Assembly (NCBI GenBank): GCA_027311945.1
Contig: DAICXZ010000003.1
Location: forward strand, 159,745-223,744
Length of the DNA stretch: 64,000 nt
Direction of reading: 5' to 3'
Origin: Erythrobacter sp.
GTDB lineage: Bacteria > Pseudomonadota > Alphaproteobacteria > Sphingomonadales > Sphingomonadaceae
The notes beneath the pieces were generated by a model. It was not told the DNA's origin and ran no database searches. It saw only the letters and a program-made list of their open reading frames with translations. Positions 46,263-56,505 of the stretch are shown here, piece after piece. The position numbers and the translations under genes were made by a program. Position 1 is the first letter of the stretch, and each line of letters opens with the position of its first letter.

Positions 46263-47156
46263 TTGAACTACGTCAAGACGATTACGGATCAGGTCGAAGC
46301 CATGTGGATGGGTTTTATCGCTATCCTCCCCAATCTCGCGCTGGCCCTCGTCGTTCTGATCCTGACCTGGCTGGTTGCCAAGTTCGCGGTGCGGATCGCC
46401 GACCGTATTGTCGGCCATACCCATGTAAGGACCGATCTCAAGAACCTCACTGCGACAGCGGTACGGTTGTTCATCTGGATTCTCGGCACATTGATCGCTG
46501 CTGCCGTCGCCATTCCGGGCTTCACACCGGCGGGGCTGATCGCAGGGCTAGGCGTGGGCGCGCTCGCCATCGGCTTTGCCTTTCAGGACATCTTCGAGAA
46601 TTTCCTTGCCGGCGTGCTCATCATGCTGCGCGACAAAATGAACATCGGCGACTGGGTCGATGCCGAGGGCGTGAGCGGAACGGTCGAGAAGATCACCTTG
46701 CGCGAAACGCATATCCGCCAGTTCTCGGGCGAGCTGACGATCCTGCCCAACTCGATGATCTTCAAGAACGCAGTGAAGATCCACACCGACCAGCCGGTGC
46801 GCCGTTATGACCTGATGGTCGGCGTATCCTACGATTGCAGCCTGCCCGAAGCGGAGGCAGCTATCCTGCGCGCGCTCGAATCGGTCGAGAGCATTTCGAG
46901 AGAGAAGCCGGTGGACGCCTTCGCCCGCGCGTTCGGCGGCAGCTCGATCGACTTCCTGGTCCGCTGGTGGGTGGATACCGAGCGCGAAAACCAGTTCCTC
47001 GTCCAGCGCGACGTGATCTACGCCATCAAGCGCGAGCTGGACGAAGCCGAGATCGACATTCCCTTCCCCATCGTCACCAACATGTTCCCCGAAGCCCTGC
47101 CGCTGGACCGGGCGAGCAAGGACAACCAAACCGCCAAACTCGCGGCTGCCAACTGA
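46263..47156 (+). CDS. Small-conductance mechanosensitive channel, MscS family
   Basis: 297-residue MscS-type channel that opens when membrane tension rises. After two N-terminal helices comes the pore helix with GLIAGLGVGALAIGFAFQDIFENFLAGVLIM (the glycine/alanine packing pattern), followed by the beta domain with IGDWVDAEGVSGTVEKITLRETHIR and the C-terminal domain. The TTG at 46263 is chosen because a GAGAGG site sits about six bases upstream; a TTG at 46224 is an alternative. It stands alone after lysS. Confidence 0.9.
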   Translation: MNYVKTITDQVEAMWMGFIAILPNLALALVVLILTWLVAKFAVRIADRIVGHTHVRTDLKNLTATAVRLFIWILGTLIAAAVAIPGFTPAGLIAGLGVGALAIGFAFQDIFENFLAGVLIMLRDKMNIGDWVDAEGVSGTVEKITLRETHIRQFSGELTILPNSMIFKNAVKIHTDQPVRRYDLMVGVSYDCSLPEAEAAILRALESVESISREKPVDAFARAFGGSSIDFLVRWWVDTERENQFLVQRDVIYAIKRELDEAEIDIPFPIVTNMFPEALPLDRASKDNQTAKLAAAN

Positions 47157-47300
47157 AATTGACCTTCGTAGCCTGGCTGGCTTGGCCTCGCCGGAAACCT
47201 GTGCCATTCCCCTGCCGAAACTACGCGCATGCCTGCTGGGGCAAATTGGCGCGAGCGGAATGAGAGCTTCGCCTCGGCGGGGCCGCAGGTGGAGTGGGAC

Positions 47301-48827
47301 GTGGACCGCATCAAAGTACTAGCCGCATCGATCAGCCTTGCCGCCCTGGCCCTCACGGCCTGCTCGCAAGCGGAGCCCGAGGCCGAAGCCACAGGGCTGA
47401 TCGCCACCAGCGCCGATGCCTGCGACGCGTTCGATATTTCCGCCCTCGGCACCGGGGAAGGCAAGGCCACCTGGGTCGAGGCGGTGGAAGGTCTGCCTGC
47501 TCACTGCGAGATCAGCGCCACGCTCTCGCCGGTCGAAGGCTCGGCCATCGGCGTGGTCTATCGCCTTCCAGCCGAATGGAACGGCAAGCTGCTCGGCATC
47601 GGTGGTGGCGGCTGGGCCGGAAACCTCACGATCGAGGCGGCGGCAGAAGGCCTCGCCAAGAACTTCGCCACCATGCAGACCGACGGCGGCCATCCCGGCA
47701 TGGACGTCTGGGCCAACAGCTGGGTCGCCGAAAACCCGGTGGCGGCGGAAGACTTCAGCCACCGCGCGGTCCACGAGATGACCGTGGCGGGCAAGCGGGT
47801 CGCCGCGAGCCTTTATGGCACCGAACACGAGAGCGCCTATTTCAACGGTTGTTCCACCGGCGGGCGCATGGCGCTGATGGAAGCCCAACGCTACCCCGAG
47901 GATTACGACGCGATCATCGCCGGTGCCCCGGTCTATAGCTTGCAAGTGCAGACCAGCGCCGTGTTCCGCAACCAGACCTTCGCGACAGACGAGGGTGCGG
48001 CGGGCTTCACCCCCGCCGATCTGCAACTGGTGCAGACTGCCGCACTCGCCGCCTGCGATGGCAGCGACGGGCTGGAGGACGGCCTGATCAATGATCCGCG
48101 CGCCTGCACTTTCGATCCTGCCAAGCTGCAATGCACCGGAGACAAGGACGAAAGCTGCCTCTCGGGTGACCAGGTCAAGGCGCTCAAGCAGGTCTATGCG
48201 GGCCAGCGCGCATCGGACGACAGCTGGTCGATGTTCCCGATGAGCCGAGGCGGCGAAGCTGGATGGTCGATGTTCATGGCGACCGATGGCTCGGGCACCG
48301 ATCCGACCGGCGGCGGTGGCCTCGGCAACCTGTTCCCGCTGTTCTTCGAGCGCGGCGAACGCCCCACCCTCGCCAGCTTCGACAACAGCAGCTATCTCGC
48401 CGTGCGTGCAAGCCCCTTCGCCGAGATGTACGAAGCCAAGAGCCCAGACCTGTCCGCCTTCTTCGAGCGCGGCGGCAAGCTGATGCTGTGGCATGGCGAG
48501 AGCGATCCCGGCCCCAGCCCGGTCGGTTCGACCGACTATGCGTTGCAGGTGCTCGGCGCGAACCCGCAGGCGAGCGAGCAGTTCCGCTACTTCCTGCTCC
48601 CCGGCGTGGGCCATTGCCGCGGCGGACCGGGCGCGGATCTGGTCGATTACCTCGCGGCGATGGACGAATGGGTTAGCGGCGGCACCGCGCCCGACCGGCT
48701 GATCGGAACGAAAGACGATGGCTCGCTGACCCGCCCGCATTGTGCCTGGCCCAAGGTCGCGCATTACAAGGGCGAAGGCGACACCAACAATCCGGCCAGC
48801 TGGACCTGCGAACCGCGCAAGAGCTGA
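47301..48827 (+). CDS. Tannase/feruloyl esterase family lipoprotein
   Basis: About 508 residues with a lipoprotein signal (VDRIKVLAASISLAALALTAC, lipobox LTAC) starting at a GTG at 47301 that has a GGAG site upstream. The family signature is the paired Cys-Ser motif FNGCSTGGRMALM (catalytic Ser), the KLMLWHGESDPGPSP acidic residue and the VGHCRGGPGAD motif (His and partner Cys). Such enzymes hydrolyse aromatic esters such as gallate or ferulate esters. A cell-surface location is expected; actual substrate unknown. Confidence 0.88.
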   Translation: MDRIKVLAASISLAALALTACSQAEPEAEATGLIATSADACDAFDISALGTGEGKATWVEAVEGLPAHCEISATLSPVEGSAIGVVYRLPAEWNGKLLGIGGGGWAGNLTIEAAAEGLAKNFATMQTDGGHPGMDVWANSWVAENPVAAEDFSHRAVHEMTVAGKRVAASLYGTEHESAYFNGCSTGGRMALMEAQRYPEDYDAIIAGAPVYSLQVQTSAVFRNQTFATDEGAAGFTPADLQLVQTAALAACDGSDGLEDGLINDPRACTFDPAKLQCTGDKDESCLSGDQVKALKQVYAGQRASDDSWSMFPMSRGGEAGWSMFMATDGSGTDPTGGGGLGNLFPLFFERGERPTLASFDNSSYLAVRASPFAEMYEAKSPDLSAFFERGGKLMLWHGESDPGPSPVGSTDYALQVLGANPQASEQFRYFLLPGVGHCRGGPGADLVDYLAAMDEWVSGGTAPDRLIGTKDDGSLTRPHCAWPKVAHYKGEGDTNNPASWTCEPRKS

Positions 48828-48884
48828 CGAAAACAGCGCAACGGGCGTTTACCATTCGTTCCGAATGCCTCTAGGGTTTGGCTG

Positions 48885-51632
48885 ATGGCCGAACCCCTTC
48901 CCCTCCCCGCGCTGCACGCGAGCCACTCGGGCAGCTGGCAGCGCGGCGCCCATGGCGACACCGCGCAGATAGGGCGCGGGCAAGCAGTGATGGCGGCGGC
49001 CGACACGCCCAATCTCGTGCTCAACGCGCCGCTGGTGGCGACGCGGCTGGGCTATCCCGACCTTTCAGGGCTCGACCTGTTGGAGCTGTTCGCCTTCGTC
49101 CACCCGGCGCGCTTCTGCGTGCCGACTCCGCGTGGGCTCGCCCATGCGCTGGAGCTCGACGAACCGGCCAGCGATGCCGAGGTGCCCGAATTTCTCCAGC
49201 GTGCGGCTGGCACATTGCTCGCCCGGTGCGAAGCGCCCGACTGGGCGGAGCGCGAGGGCGCGTGGAGCGTGCTCCAATCGCTGGCGCGGTTGCGCTGGAC
49301 CTGGGCCCCGGTGCTCGCCCCGCACATCGCCCGCCCAGAACGCGCCGAACGCTGGCTGTTCGCCCGCCTGCCTGAATGGGAGGAAGCGCCCGAACGCCCG
49401 CAACCGGCGCAGGTCACGCTGGCGGAGGATGCTGTCGAAGCGCGGCTTGAGGAACTGACAGGAAACCAGGCTGAGCGGCGCGAGGGCCAGCGGCTCTATT
49501 CGCGCAAGGCCGCCCACGTCTTCGCACCCCGGCCCGCACGCGGACAGCCGCACCTGTTGCTGGCGCAGGCGGGCACCGGCATCGGCAAAACGCTGGGCTA
49601 TCTCGCCCCCGCCTCGCTCTGGTCCGAAACCTCGCACGGCACCGTCTGGGTCTCGACCTATACCAAGAACCTGCAACGCCAGTTGCGCGAGGAAAGCCGC
49701 CGTGCCTGGCCCGAACGGCGCGCCGACGGCAGCCAGCCGGTCGTCGTGCGCAAGGGCCGCGAGAACTATCTCTGCCTGCTCAATCTTGAAGACGCGTTGC
49801 AGGGCGGGTTCTCGGGCCGCCCCGCAATCCTCGCGCAACTGGTGGCGCGCTGGGCCGCCTACAGTCAGGACGGCGACATGATCGGGGGTGACCTGCCCGG
49901 CTGGCTCGGCACGCTGTTCCGCCAGCGGGCGATCCGCTCGCTGACCGATCAGCGCGGCGAGTGCATCTACGCCGGGTGCCCGCACTTCCGCAAATGCTTC
50001 ATCGAGCGCGCCTCACGGGCGAGCGCTCAGGCCGATCTGGTGATCGCCAACCACGCGCTGGTGATGATCAACGCCGCGCGCGGGCGCGATACGGCGCAGC
50101 GTCCCACGCGCATCGTGTTCGACGAAGGCCACCACGTGTTCGACGCTGCCGACAGCACCTTCTCCGCCGCGCTCAGCGGGATGGAGGCGATAGAGCTGCG
50201 GCGCTGGATCATCGGCCCCGAACGCGGCTCAAAGGGCAGGCGGCGCGGCCTTTCGGCCCGCCTTGCCGATGTCGCCAGCTATGACGACGAGGCCGGAGAC
50301 GCGGTGGAGGCGGCGCGCCATGCGGCAGAGGCGCTCCCCGGCTCGGGCTGGCTTGAGCGGCTGGCCGAAGGCGCTCCCTCAGGCCCGATCGAAACGCTGC
50401 TCGGCGCGATCCGCGCGGTCACCTATGCGCGCGACGAAAGCGGCGGTCAGGAAGCGGGCTACGGCATCGAGACCGAGGCCGCGCAGCTTGACGGACCGCT
50501 GGTGGAGCTGGCGCAGGAAGGCTCGGCCGCGCTCGCAGCGATCCGTCAGCCACTGATCAAGCTCGGCCTCCGGCTCGAAGCGCTGCTTGAAGAAGGGCCG
50601 GACTGGCTCGATGGGCAAGGCCGCGCCAGGATCGAGGGGGCGCGCCATTCGCTGGTCTGGCGGATCGATACGCTGGCCTCGTGGCAGGCCATGCTCGAAC
50701 GGCTGGGCGGCCCGACCGACCCGCAATTCGTCGACTGGCTGGCCGTGGCGCGAGGCGATGCGCGCGAATACGATGTCGGGCTTTACCGCCACTTCCTCGA
50801 CCCGATGCAGCCCTTCGCGCAAACCGTGCTCGAAGGCTCGCACGGCGTGATGCTCACCAGCGCGACGCTGTGCGACCGCGATGACGAGGGGCCGGACTGG
50901 GACGAAGCCGTGGCGCGTTCTGGCGCTACCCACCTCGGCCTCGCGCCCGAGCGGATCGCGGCAACCAGCCCGTTCGACTATGCCGCGCGGGCCGAAATCC
51001 TCATCGTTACCGACGTGCCCAAGGGCGATCTTGCCGCGCTCGCCGGGGCCTATGCCCGCATTATCGAGACCACTGGCGGCGGCGTGCTCGGCCTGTTCAC
51101 CGCGATCCGCCGCCTGCGCAGCGTGCACGGCCGCATCGCCGACCGGCTCGCACGGGCCGGCCTGCCGCTCTATGCCCAGCACGTTGATCCGATCGACACC
51201 GGCACGCTGGTCGACATTTTTCGTGATGATCCGCACGCCTCATTGCTCGGCACCGATGCCCTGCGCGACGGGGTCGATGTGCCGGGGCAATCGCTGCGCT
51301 GCGTGGTGATGGAGCAAGTGCCCTGGCCCAAGCCGAGCATCCTGCACCGGGCGCGCCGCGCGGCAGGCGGCGGCAGTGCCTATGACGACCGCGTGATCCG
51401 CGCCCGCCTGGCGCAGGCCTTCGGTCGGCTGATCCGCAGCCGCGACGACTTCGGCCATTTCGTCGTGCTTTCGCCCGCCTTTCCCTCGCGCCTGCTGACC
51501 GCCTTTCCGCCGGGTGTTCCGGTCACACGGCTGACGCTTGAGGAAGCTTTACAACGGCTCGGAGAGGGTCTCTTGTCACCCGATGCAACCGTGCCGCATC
51601 CGGCGGCAGAGCAAGGAGAGTGGCCAGGGTGA
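48885..51632 (+). CDS. DinG/XPD-type ATP-dependent DNA helicase
   Basis: 915-residue superfamily 2 helicase. The Walker A is AGTGIGKT at 229-236, DEGH-type box is FDEGHHVFD, and four cysteines in YLCLL, CIYAGC and KCF lie where the XPD/DinG iron-sulfur cluster sits. Motif VI-like RARLAQAFGRLIRS is present. A non-helicase N-terminal part of about 200 residues precedes the motor, as in alphaproteobacterial relatives. Role in replication or repair is inferred from family. Confidence 0.93.
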   Translation: MAEPLPLPALHASHSGSWQRGAHGDTAQIGRGQAVMAAADTPNLVLNAPLVATRLGYPDLSGLDLLELFAFVHPARFCVPTPRGLAHALELDEPASDAEVPEFLQRAAGTLLARCEAPDWAEREGAWSVLQSLARLRWTWAPVLAPHIARPERAERWLFARLPEWEEAPERPQPAQVTLAEDAVEARLEELTGNQAERREGQRLYSRKAAHVFAPRPARGQPHLLLAQAGTGIGKTLGYLAPASLWSETSHGTVWVSTYTKNLQRQLREESRRAWPERRADGSQPVVVRKGRENYLCLLNLEDALQGGFSGRPAILAQLVARWAAYSQDGDMIGGDLPGWLGTLFRQRAIRSLTDQRGECIYAGCPHFRKCFIERASRASAQADLVIANHALVMINAARGRDTAQRPTRIVFDEGHHVFDAADSTFSAALSGMEAIELRRWIIGPERGSKGRRRGLSARLADVASYDDEAGDAVEAARHAAEALPGSGWLERLAEGAPSGPIETLLGAIRAVTYARDESGGQEAGYGIETEAAQLDGPLVELAQEGSAALAAIRQPLIKLGLRLEALLEEGPDWLDGQGRARIEGARHSLVWRIDTLASWQAMLERLGGPTDPQFVDWLAVARGDAREYDVGLYRHFLDPMQPFAQTVLEGSHGVMLTSATLCDRDDEGPDWDEAVARSGATHLGLAPERIAATSPFDYAARAEILIVTDVPKGDLAALAGAYARIIETTGGGVLGLFTAIRRLRSVHGRIADRLARAGLPLYAQHVDPIDTGTLVDIFRDDPHASLLGTDALRDGVDVPGQSLRCVVMEQVPWPKPSILHRARRAAGGGSAYDDRVIRARLAQAFGRLIRSRDDFGHFVVLSPAFPSRLLTAFPPGVPVTRLTLEEALQRLGEGLLSPDATVPHPAAEQGEWPG

Positions 51633-52162
51633 AGCGGCTGGGCCTGTTCCGCCATGCCAAGTCCGACTGGGACGACATGAGCCTGCGCGATTTTGATCGC
51701 GGGCTGAATGCGCGTGGGCGGCGCGGGGCGGCGCTGATGGGCCGCCATATCTCCGAATACGGCGCGAAGTGGGACAAGGTGTTGGCCAGCCCTGCCAAGC
51801 GCATCCGGCTGACGCTGGAATCGAGCGCGCTGGCGGTGCCGGCTGATTTCGTCGACGTCGCCTATCTCGCCGATAGTACGACCCTCATGGGGCTGCTCAC
51901 CAAGATCGAGGGCAATCCGTCCGCAGTCATGCTGGTGGGGCATAATCCCGGCCTGCAGGAACTCGCGCTCGACCTGGTAGGGGAAAGCCACGAGGATGCG
52001 CTGTTCGGCGAAGTGCTGGCGAAGTTTCCCACCGCCGGCTTTGCCGTGCTCGATCTCGCCATCGACGACTGGGCCGATTGCGCACCGGGCTGCGGGCGCA
52101 TCATACATTTCGCGCGGCCACGCGATCTCGATCCCGAACTCGGGCCCGTTCGCGTAAGCTGA
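51629..52162 (+). CDS. sixA: Phosphohistidine phosphatase SixA
   Basis: About 177-residue histidine phosphatase with the RHA motif LGLFRHAKSDW (active His9) and the second His in VMLVGHNPGLQEL. SixA removes phosphate from histidine phosphotransfer domains. Starts at a GTG overlapping the helicase stop (GTGA), with AAGGAG about ten bases upstream; an in-frame GTG at 51620 is too close to that site. Probably cotranscribed with the helicase. Confidence 0.87.
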   Translation: MKRLGLFRHAKSDWDDMSLRDFDRGLNARGRRGAALMGRHISEYGAKWDKVLASPAKRIRLTLESSALAVPADFVDVAYLADSTTLMGLLTKIEGNPSAVMLVGHNPGLQELALDLVGESHEDALFGEVLAKFPTAGFAVLDLAIDDWADCAPGCGRIIHFARPRDLDPELGPVRVS

Positions 52163-52183
52163 CTCTGACTGACTTCGGCGGGC

Positions 52184-52579
52184 TTAGCTGTCGAGGCTGC
52201 GGGCGAGCTTTGCGCGCACCGCCTGCAACCCCTCCAGCAGATCGTCATTCACGGGAGCCGATTGCGCCGGGCTACGGCGCCGCGCGGTGGCATCGTCGGC
52301 GTCAGGCTGCTTGCCCTCAAGCACGCTGCGCGCACCCTTCAGCGTATAGCCCTCCTCGTTCACGAGTCGGTCGATCCGGCTGACGAGCGCAATATCCTCA
52401 GCACGGTAAAGCCTGCGCCCACCGCTGCGCTTAAGCGGGTTAAGCATAGGGAACTGCTGTTCCCAGTATCGCAGCACGTGGGGCTTGAGGCCCAGGGCCT
52501 CGCAGACTTCGCCGATGGTTCTCATGGCACCGGGTGCCTTGCCATCGCTAAAAAAGACTTCTCCGTGCATTTCGGTCAT
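52184..52579 (-). CDS. MerR family transcriptional regulator
   Basis: 131 residues. The N-terminal winged helix, TIGEVCEALGLKPHVLRYWEQQFPMLNP and RSGGRRLYRAEDIAL, is the MerR DNA-binding domain; the short C-terminal half has no sensor cysteines. This gene directly follows ihfA in many alphaproteobacteria, as here (TGATG overlap). The target promoters are unknown. Probably coexpressed with ihfA. Confidence 0.9.
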   Translation of the reverse strand: MTEMHGEVFFSDGKAPGAMRTIGEVCEALGLKPHVLRYWEQQFPMLNPLKRSGGRRLYRAEDIALVSRIDRLVNEEGYTLKGARSVLEGKQPDADDATARRRSPAQSAPVNDDLLEGLQAVRAKLARSLDS

Positions 52580-52884
52580 CAGCTCGAAGCGATCCTGTCC
52601 TTCAGCTTCTGACTGGCCCGGAAGGTCAGCACCCGCCGCGGGGTAATCGGCACTTCGACGCCCGTCTTGGGATTACGACCGACACGCTCCTTCTTGTCGC
52701 GCAGCACGAAGCTGCCGAAGCCGGAGATCTTGACGTTCTCGCCATCGGCCATCGCATCGCACATCTTGGCGAGGATTTCCTCCACCAGTGCGAGGCTCTC
52801 AGCCCGCGAAAAGCCCATCTTGTGGTTGATTGTCTCTGCCAGATCGGCCCTGGTGAGGGTGCCGACGGATCGCATATTGACCAT
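52579..52884 (-). CDS. ihfA: Integration host factor subunit alpha
   Basis: Nucleoid protein that bends DNA, half of the IHF heterodimer. The 101-residue protein has the HU/IHF fold with [49 protein letters not shown] and the arm residues [15 protein letters not shown] at 52884 used; an ATG three codons further is possible, and the longer frame is not needed. Sits between fabH and merR in the conserved rpmF-plsX-fabH-ihfA-merR set. Confidence 0.94.
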   Translation of the reverse strand: MVNMRSVGTLTRADLAETINHKMGFSRAESLALVEEILAKMCDAMADGENVKISGFGSFVLRDKKERVGRNPKTGVEVPITPRRVLTFRASQKLKDRIASS

Positions 52885-52986
52885 GCGCCCATTCCTATCG
52901 CTACGTTTGACTACCCCGAGCGCCTCTTGGGGCAAAGCCCAGCCGATAGCAAGGAAAAGCGCAGGAAATTTCCCCCGTCTATTGCG

Positions 52987-53952
52987 TTAAACGCGTAGTA
53001 ATGCAGCGCCCCAAGTAAATCCGCCGCCCATAGCTTCAAGCATGACGAGCTGTCCGGGCTGGATTCGGCCATCGCGACGGGCCGCGTCGAAGGCCAGCGG
53101 AACCGAGGCGGCCGACGTATTCGCATGGCGATCGACGGTCACAACCACCTGCTCCATCGCCAGCCCGAGCTTGCGCGCGGTGGCATCGAGAATGCGCAGG
53201 TTGGCCTGATGCGGCACCACCCAATCGAGCTTGCTGGCGTCGATTCCGGCCTGAGCCATCACTTCTTCGAGCACTTCGGCCAGATTCTTCACGGCGTGGC
53301 GGAACACTTCGCGCCCCTTCATCCGCAGATGGCCGACCATGGTGCTGGTCGAGGGTCCGCCATCGACATAGAGCAGATCGTTATGGGCGCCATCAGCATG
53401 GAGGCGACTGGCGAGTATACCGGGACCATCTTCGGCCACCTCGCGCGCTTCGAGCACGAAGGCACCGGCGCCATCGCCGAACAGGACGCAGGTCGTGCGG
53501 TCTTCCCAGTCGAGCACACGGCTCATGGTTTCCGCGCCGATTACCAGCGCCCGCTTTGCCATGCCGGAGCGCAGCATCGCGTCGGCGGTGCTCATCGCAT
53601 AGAGGAAGCCGGAGCAGACCGCAGCGACATCGAAAGCGGGAAAGCCCGCTCCGCCCAGCGCATGTTGCACCTTGGTAGCGGTGGCGGGAAAAGTCTGGTC
53701 AGGCGTGCAGGTGGCCAGCACGATGAGGTCAATCCCATCGATACCCACGCCAGCATTTTCCAGCGCCGCACGCGCGGCGGCAGTGGCGAGGCTGGAAGTC
53801 GTCTCGCCCTCACCCGCGAGATAGCGTTGCCGGATACCGGTACGTTCACGGATCCACTCGTCGCTGGTGTCGACCTTGTCGGCCAGCTCATCATTGGTGA
53901 CGCACCGTGCTGGCAGGGCAGAGCCCGTACCAATCAGAACCGAACGGATCAT
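52987..53952 (-). CDS. fabH: Beta-ketoacyl-ACP synthase III
   Basis: Starts fatty acid synthesis by condensing acetyl-CoA with malonyl-ACP. The 321-residue protein has the catalytic triad Cys113 (AAVCSGFLY), His248 (VPHQANLRI) and Asn278 (RHANTSAAS). Its ATG overlaps the plsX stop by four bases (ATGA). Full length. Confidence 0.96.
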   Translation of the reverse strand: MIRSVLIGTGSALPARCVTNDELADKVDTSDEWIRERTGIRQRYLAGEGETTSSLATAAARAALENAGVGIDGIDLIVLATCTPDQTFPATATKVQHALGGAGFPAFDVAAVCSGFLYAMSTADAMLRSGMAKRALVIGAETMSRVLDWEDRTTCVLFGDGAGAFVLEAREVAEDGPGILASRLHADGAHNDLLYVDGGPSTSTMVGHLRMKGREVFRHAVKNLAEVLEEVMAQAGIDASKLDWVVPHQANLRILDATARKLGLAMEQVVVTVDRHANTSAASVPLAFDAARRDGRIQPGQLVMLEAMGGGFTWGAALLRV

Positions 53953-55013
53953 TGCTGCCCCTGCGCTGCTGCGCCGCCATTGGCCTTCAACGCGCGATCG
54001 TCGAGCGCGGAGAGATCGGCTGCGATACGGGTGGTGAGGTCGTCTTCAAGCAGACGCGCGGCCACGGCGACGGCATTGGCCACGCCCTGCGCGTTGGCGC
54101 TGCCGTGCGACTTCACGATCACGCCGTTAAGGCCAAGGAAGACACCGCCGTTGTGGTTGTTCGGATCGAGATGGTGGCGCAGCAGTTCGGTGGCCGGGCG
54201 CGAGATCAGGAAGCCGATCTTTGAACGAATCGAAGAGCGGAACGCCGTCTTCAGCAGGTCCGTCACGAAGCGGGCCGAACCCTCGATCGCCTTCAACGCG
54301 ATATTGCCGGTGAAGCCATCGGACACCACCACGTCGACATCGCCGCGGTTGATCTTGTCGGCCTCCACATAGCCTTCGAATCGCATCGACAACCCCGCAG
54401 CTTCGCGCAGGAACTGGCTGGCGTCCTGAAGCTTGTCGGTGCCCTTGGTGTCTTCGGTACCGATATTGAGCAGGCGCACGCGCGGGGCTTCAATGCCGCA
54501 CACAATGCGCGAATAGGCCGCGCCCATCACGGCGAACTGAACAAGATTGCGCGCATCGCACTCGGTATTGGCGCCGAGGTCGAGCATGATCACGTCATGC
54601 TCTTCAAGCGTCGGCATGAGGGCTGCGAGCGCGGGCCGGTCGATACCGGGCATGGTGCGCAGCGCGAGCTTGCTCATCGCCATCAGCGCGCCGGTGTTGC
54701 CGCCACTGACAGCCGCACCGCACTTGCCGTCCTTCACGGACTGGATAGCCAGGCCCATAGAGGTGGTCTTGGCGCGGCGCAGCGCGCGACTGGGTTTCTC
54801 ATCGCCCGCCACCACATCCTCGCAATGGAGGATTTCGGAGGCTTCGCGCATGTTAGGGTGCGCTTCCAAGGCCTTGCTGATGCGGGCTTCATCGCCGACC
54901 AGCAAGAACTTGAACTGCTCATGACGGCGACGCGCAAGCGCCGCGCCTGAGATCATCACGCGCACGCCCTCGTCCCCGCCCATCGCATCAATCGCGATAC
55001 GCGGAAGACTCAT
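53949..55013 (-). CDS. plsX: Phosphate acyltransferase PlsX
   Basis: Makes acyl-phosphate from acyl-ACP for phospholipid synthesis. The 354-residue protein begins with [12 protein letters not shown], the family start, and continues with [31 protein letters not shown] and [14 protein letters not shown] motifs. It follows rpmF and precedes fabH with an overlap, the standard order. Confidence 0.96.
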   Translation of the reverse strand: MSLPRIAIDAMGGDEGVRVMISGAALARRRHEQFKFLLVGDEARISKALEAHPNMREASEILHCEDVVAGDEKPSRALRRAKTTSMGLAIQSVKDGKCGAAVSGGNTGALMAMSKLALRTMPGIDRPALAALMPTLEEHDVIMLDLGANTECDARNLVQFAVMGAAYSRIVCGIEAPRVRLLNIGTEDTKGTDKLQDASQFLREAAGLSMRFEGYVEADKINRGDVDVVVSDGFTGNIALKAIEGSARFVTDLLKTAFRSSIRSKIGFLISRPATELLRHHLDPNNHNGGVFLGLNGVIVKSHGSANAQGVANAVAVAARLLEDDLTTRIAADLSALDDRALKANGGAAAQGQQ

Positions 55014-55043
55014 GCCGAAAACCCCTGTTACTCGTGGGTGGCT

Positions 55044-55223
55044 TTACAGACCGACCGAAACGATCTCGCGACCGTTGTAGAAGCCGCAGTGCGGGCAAAG
55101 ATTGTGCGGGCGCTTCAGCTCGCCACAGTTGTTGCACTCGTGGAAGGCCTCAACCTTCAGCGAATCGTGTGAGCGCCGATTGCCACGGCGATGCGGCGAA
55201 ACTTTTCTCTTAGGGACAGCCAT
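55044..55223 (-). CDS. rpmF: 50S ribosomal protein L32
   Basis: 59-residue ribosomal protein read directly from the minus strand: it begins [20 protein letters not shown] and has a zinc-ribbon pair CNNC and CPHC, ending REIVSVGL. The ATG is at 55223 and TAA ends at 55044, 30 bp before plsX. Very highly conserved; the neighbouring plsX and fabH are its usual partners. Confidence 0.97.
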   Translation of the reverse strand: MAVPKRKVSPHRRGNRRSHDSLKVEAFHECNNCGELKRPHNLCPHCGFYNGREIVSVGL

Positions 55224-55414
55224 GGCGGCACCTGTTCCTTAAATCATCAATAATGTTGCCAGCGCACTAGGCCAAGCATTCAGCCCACGCAAGCGTGAGA
55301 GAAACGAAGGTGCCTGGCAGTGCGGCGAAGGCGCGCGCTATAACGGTTTCTGGCGAGGTTGCAAGCGCGGCCTGCGCGGATTATCGCAAGCCGATCCTCG
55401 GAGGGGAACAGAAA

Positions 55415-55810
55415 ATGCTCCAGCTGCCCATCTCGCTTGCCGCCTTTGCCTTCGCCGCGTTCATCAACCTGTGGCTGGCGATCCGCTGCGGCAAGGCCCG
55501 AATAGAAGCCAAGGCCATGCATGGCGACGGTGGCCATCCGATGCTGATCAAGCGGATGCGCGCGCAGGCGAATTTCGTGGAATATACCCCATTTGCCCTG
55601 CTCCTCGTGCTTGGGCTGGAGCTTTCCGGTCATGCTGGCTGGCCCCTCGCGCTTACAGCCGGAATCTTCCTGCTTGGCCGGGTCAGCCACGGGCTCGGGA
55701 TGGATGCCGACGTGGCCGGCCCCTTGCGCCAGGCCGGCATGGCCATGACGATGCTGCCGCTGCTGGCGCTCGCAATCGTCGCGCTGCTGGCCGTTTTCGC
55801 GCTTATCTGA
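55415..55810 (+). CDS. MAPEG family membrane protein
   Basis: 131 residues with four transmembrane helices and the MAPEG motifs: IRCGKARIEAKAMHGDGGHPMLIKRMRAQANFVEYTPFALLL and GRVSHGLGM. MAPEG proteins include glutathione-dependent transferases and peroxidases; the reaction of this bacterial subgroup is not known. ATG at 55415 with a GGAGGGGA site just upstream; the longer open frame is rejected. Converges with the MBL hydrolase gene (8-bp overlap). Confidence 0.88.
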   Translation: MLQLPISLAAFAFAAFINLWLAIRCGKARIEAKAMHGDGGHPMLIKRMRAQANFVEYTPFALLLVLGLELSGHAGWPLALTAGIFLLGRVSHGLGMDADVAGPLRQAGMAMTMLPLLALAIVALLAVFALI

Positions 55811-56462
55811 TCGCCGCGTCGCCCACATAGGGGTTGCTCTGGCGCTCGGCCCCGAAGGTGGAATGCGGGCCATGGCCGGGCACGAAAGTGACATTGTCGC
55901 CCAACGGCCACAGCTTGCCGGTAATCGCATCGAGCAGGTCCTGATGATTGCTCATCGGAAAATCGGTGCGCCCGATCGAGCCTGCAAACAGCACGTCGCC
56001 AACGAAGGCAAATCTGGTGTCGCGGTGGAAGAACACCACGTGCCCGGGCGTGTGGCCGGGGCAATGGATCACCTCGAAAGTGATCTCGCCCACGCTTACC
56101 GTGTCGCCATCCTGCAACCACCGGGTCGGCTCGAACACTCTCGTTTCGATGCCGAAGCGCGGCCCATCTTCATCGAGCCGCGAAATCCAGAACCGGTCTG
56201 CCTCGTGCGGGCCCTCGATGGGCAGCCCCAGTTCCTCGGCAAGCATACCCGCCTGACCGCAGTGATCGGCATGACCATGAGTGATGAGGATCTTCTCAAG
56301 GGTGACGCCCGCGCGCGCGACGGCCTCCTTCAACTTGTCGAGATCGCCGCCCGGATCGATCAGCGCGCCCTTCATGGTCTTCGAACACCAGACCAGCGAA
56401 CAGTTCTGTTCGAAGGGGGTAACGGGAACGATGGCGGCGCGTAGCGGGGCTTCCTTGGTCAT
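55803..56462 (-). CDS. Metallo-beta-lactamase-fold hydrolase, glyoxalase II-like
   Basis: 219-residue MBL-fold enzyme with the zinc motif THGHADHCG (His62, His64, Asp66, His67) and later ligands in VIHCPGHTPGH and VPGHGPHS. The compact size and GDVLFAGSIGRTDFPMSN loop match the YcbL/GloB-like group that hydrolyses S-lactoylglutathione-type thioesters. Substrate not certain. ATG at 56462 begins MTKEAPLRAAIVPVTPFEQN, the family start. Confidence 0.9.
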   Translation of the reverse strand: MTKEAPLRAAIVPVTPFEQNCSLVWCSKTMKGALIDPGGDLDKLKEAVARAGVTLEKILITHGHADHCGQAGMLAEELGLPIEGPHEADRFWISRLDEDGPRFGIETRVFEPTRWLQDGDTVSVGEITFEVIHCPGHTPGHVVFFHRDTRFAFVGDVLFAGSIGRTDFPMSNHQDLLDAITGKLWPLGDNVTFVPGHGPHSTFGAERQSNPYVGDAAIR

Positions 56463-56505
56463 GCACCCGATGTGCGGCCTCGGCGGGCTATAGGCAAGCC
56501 CTGCG

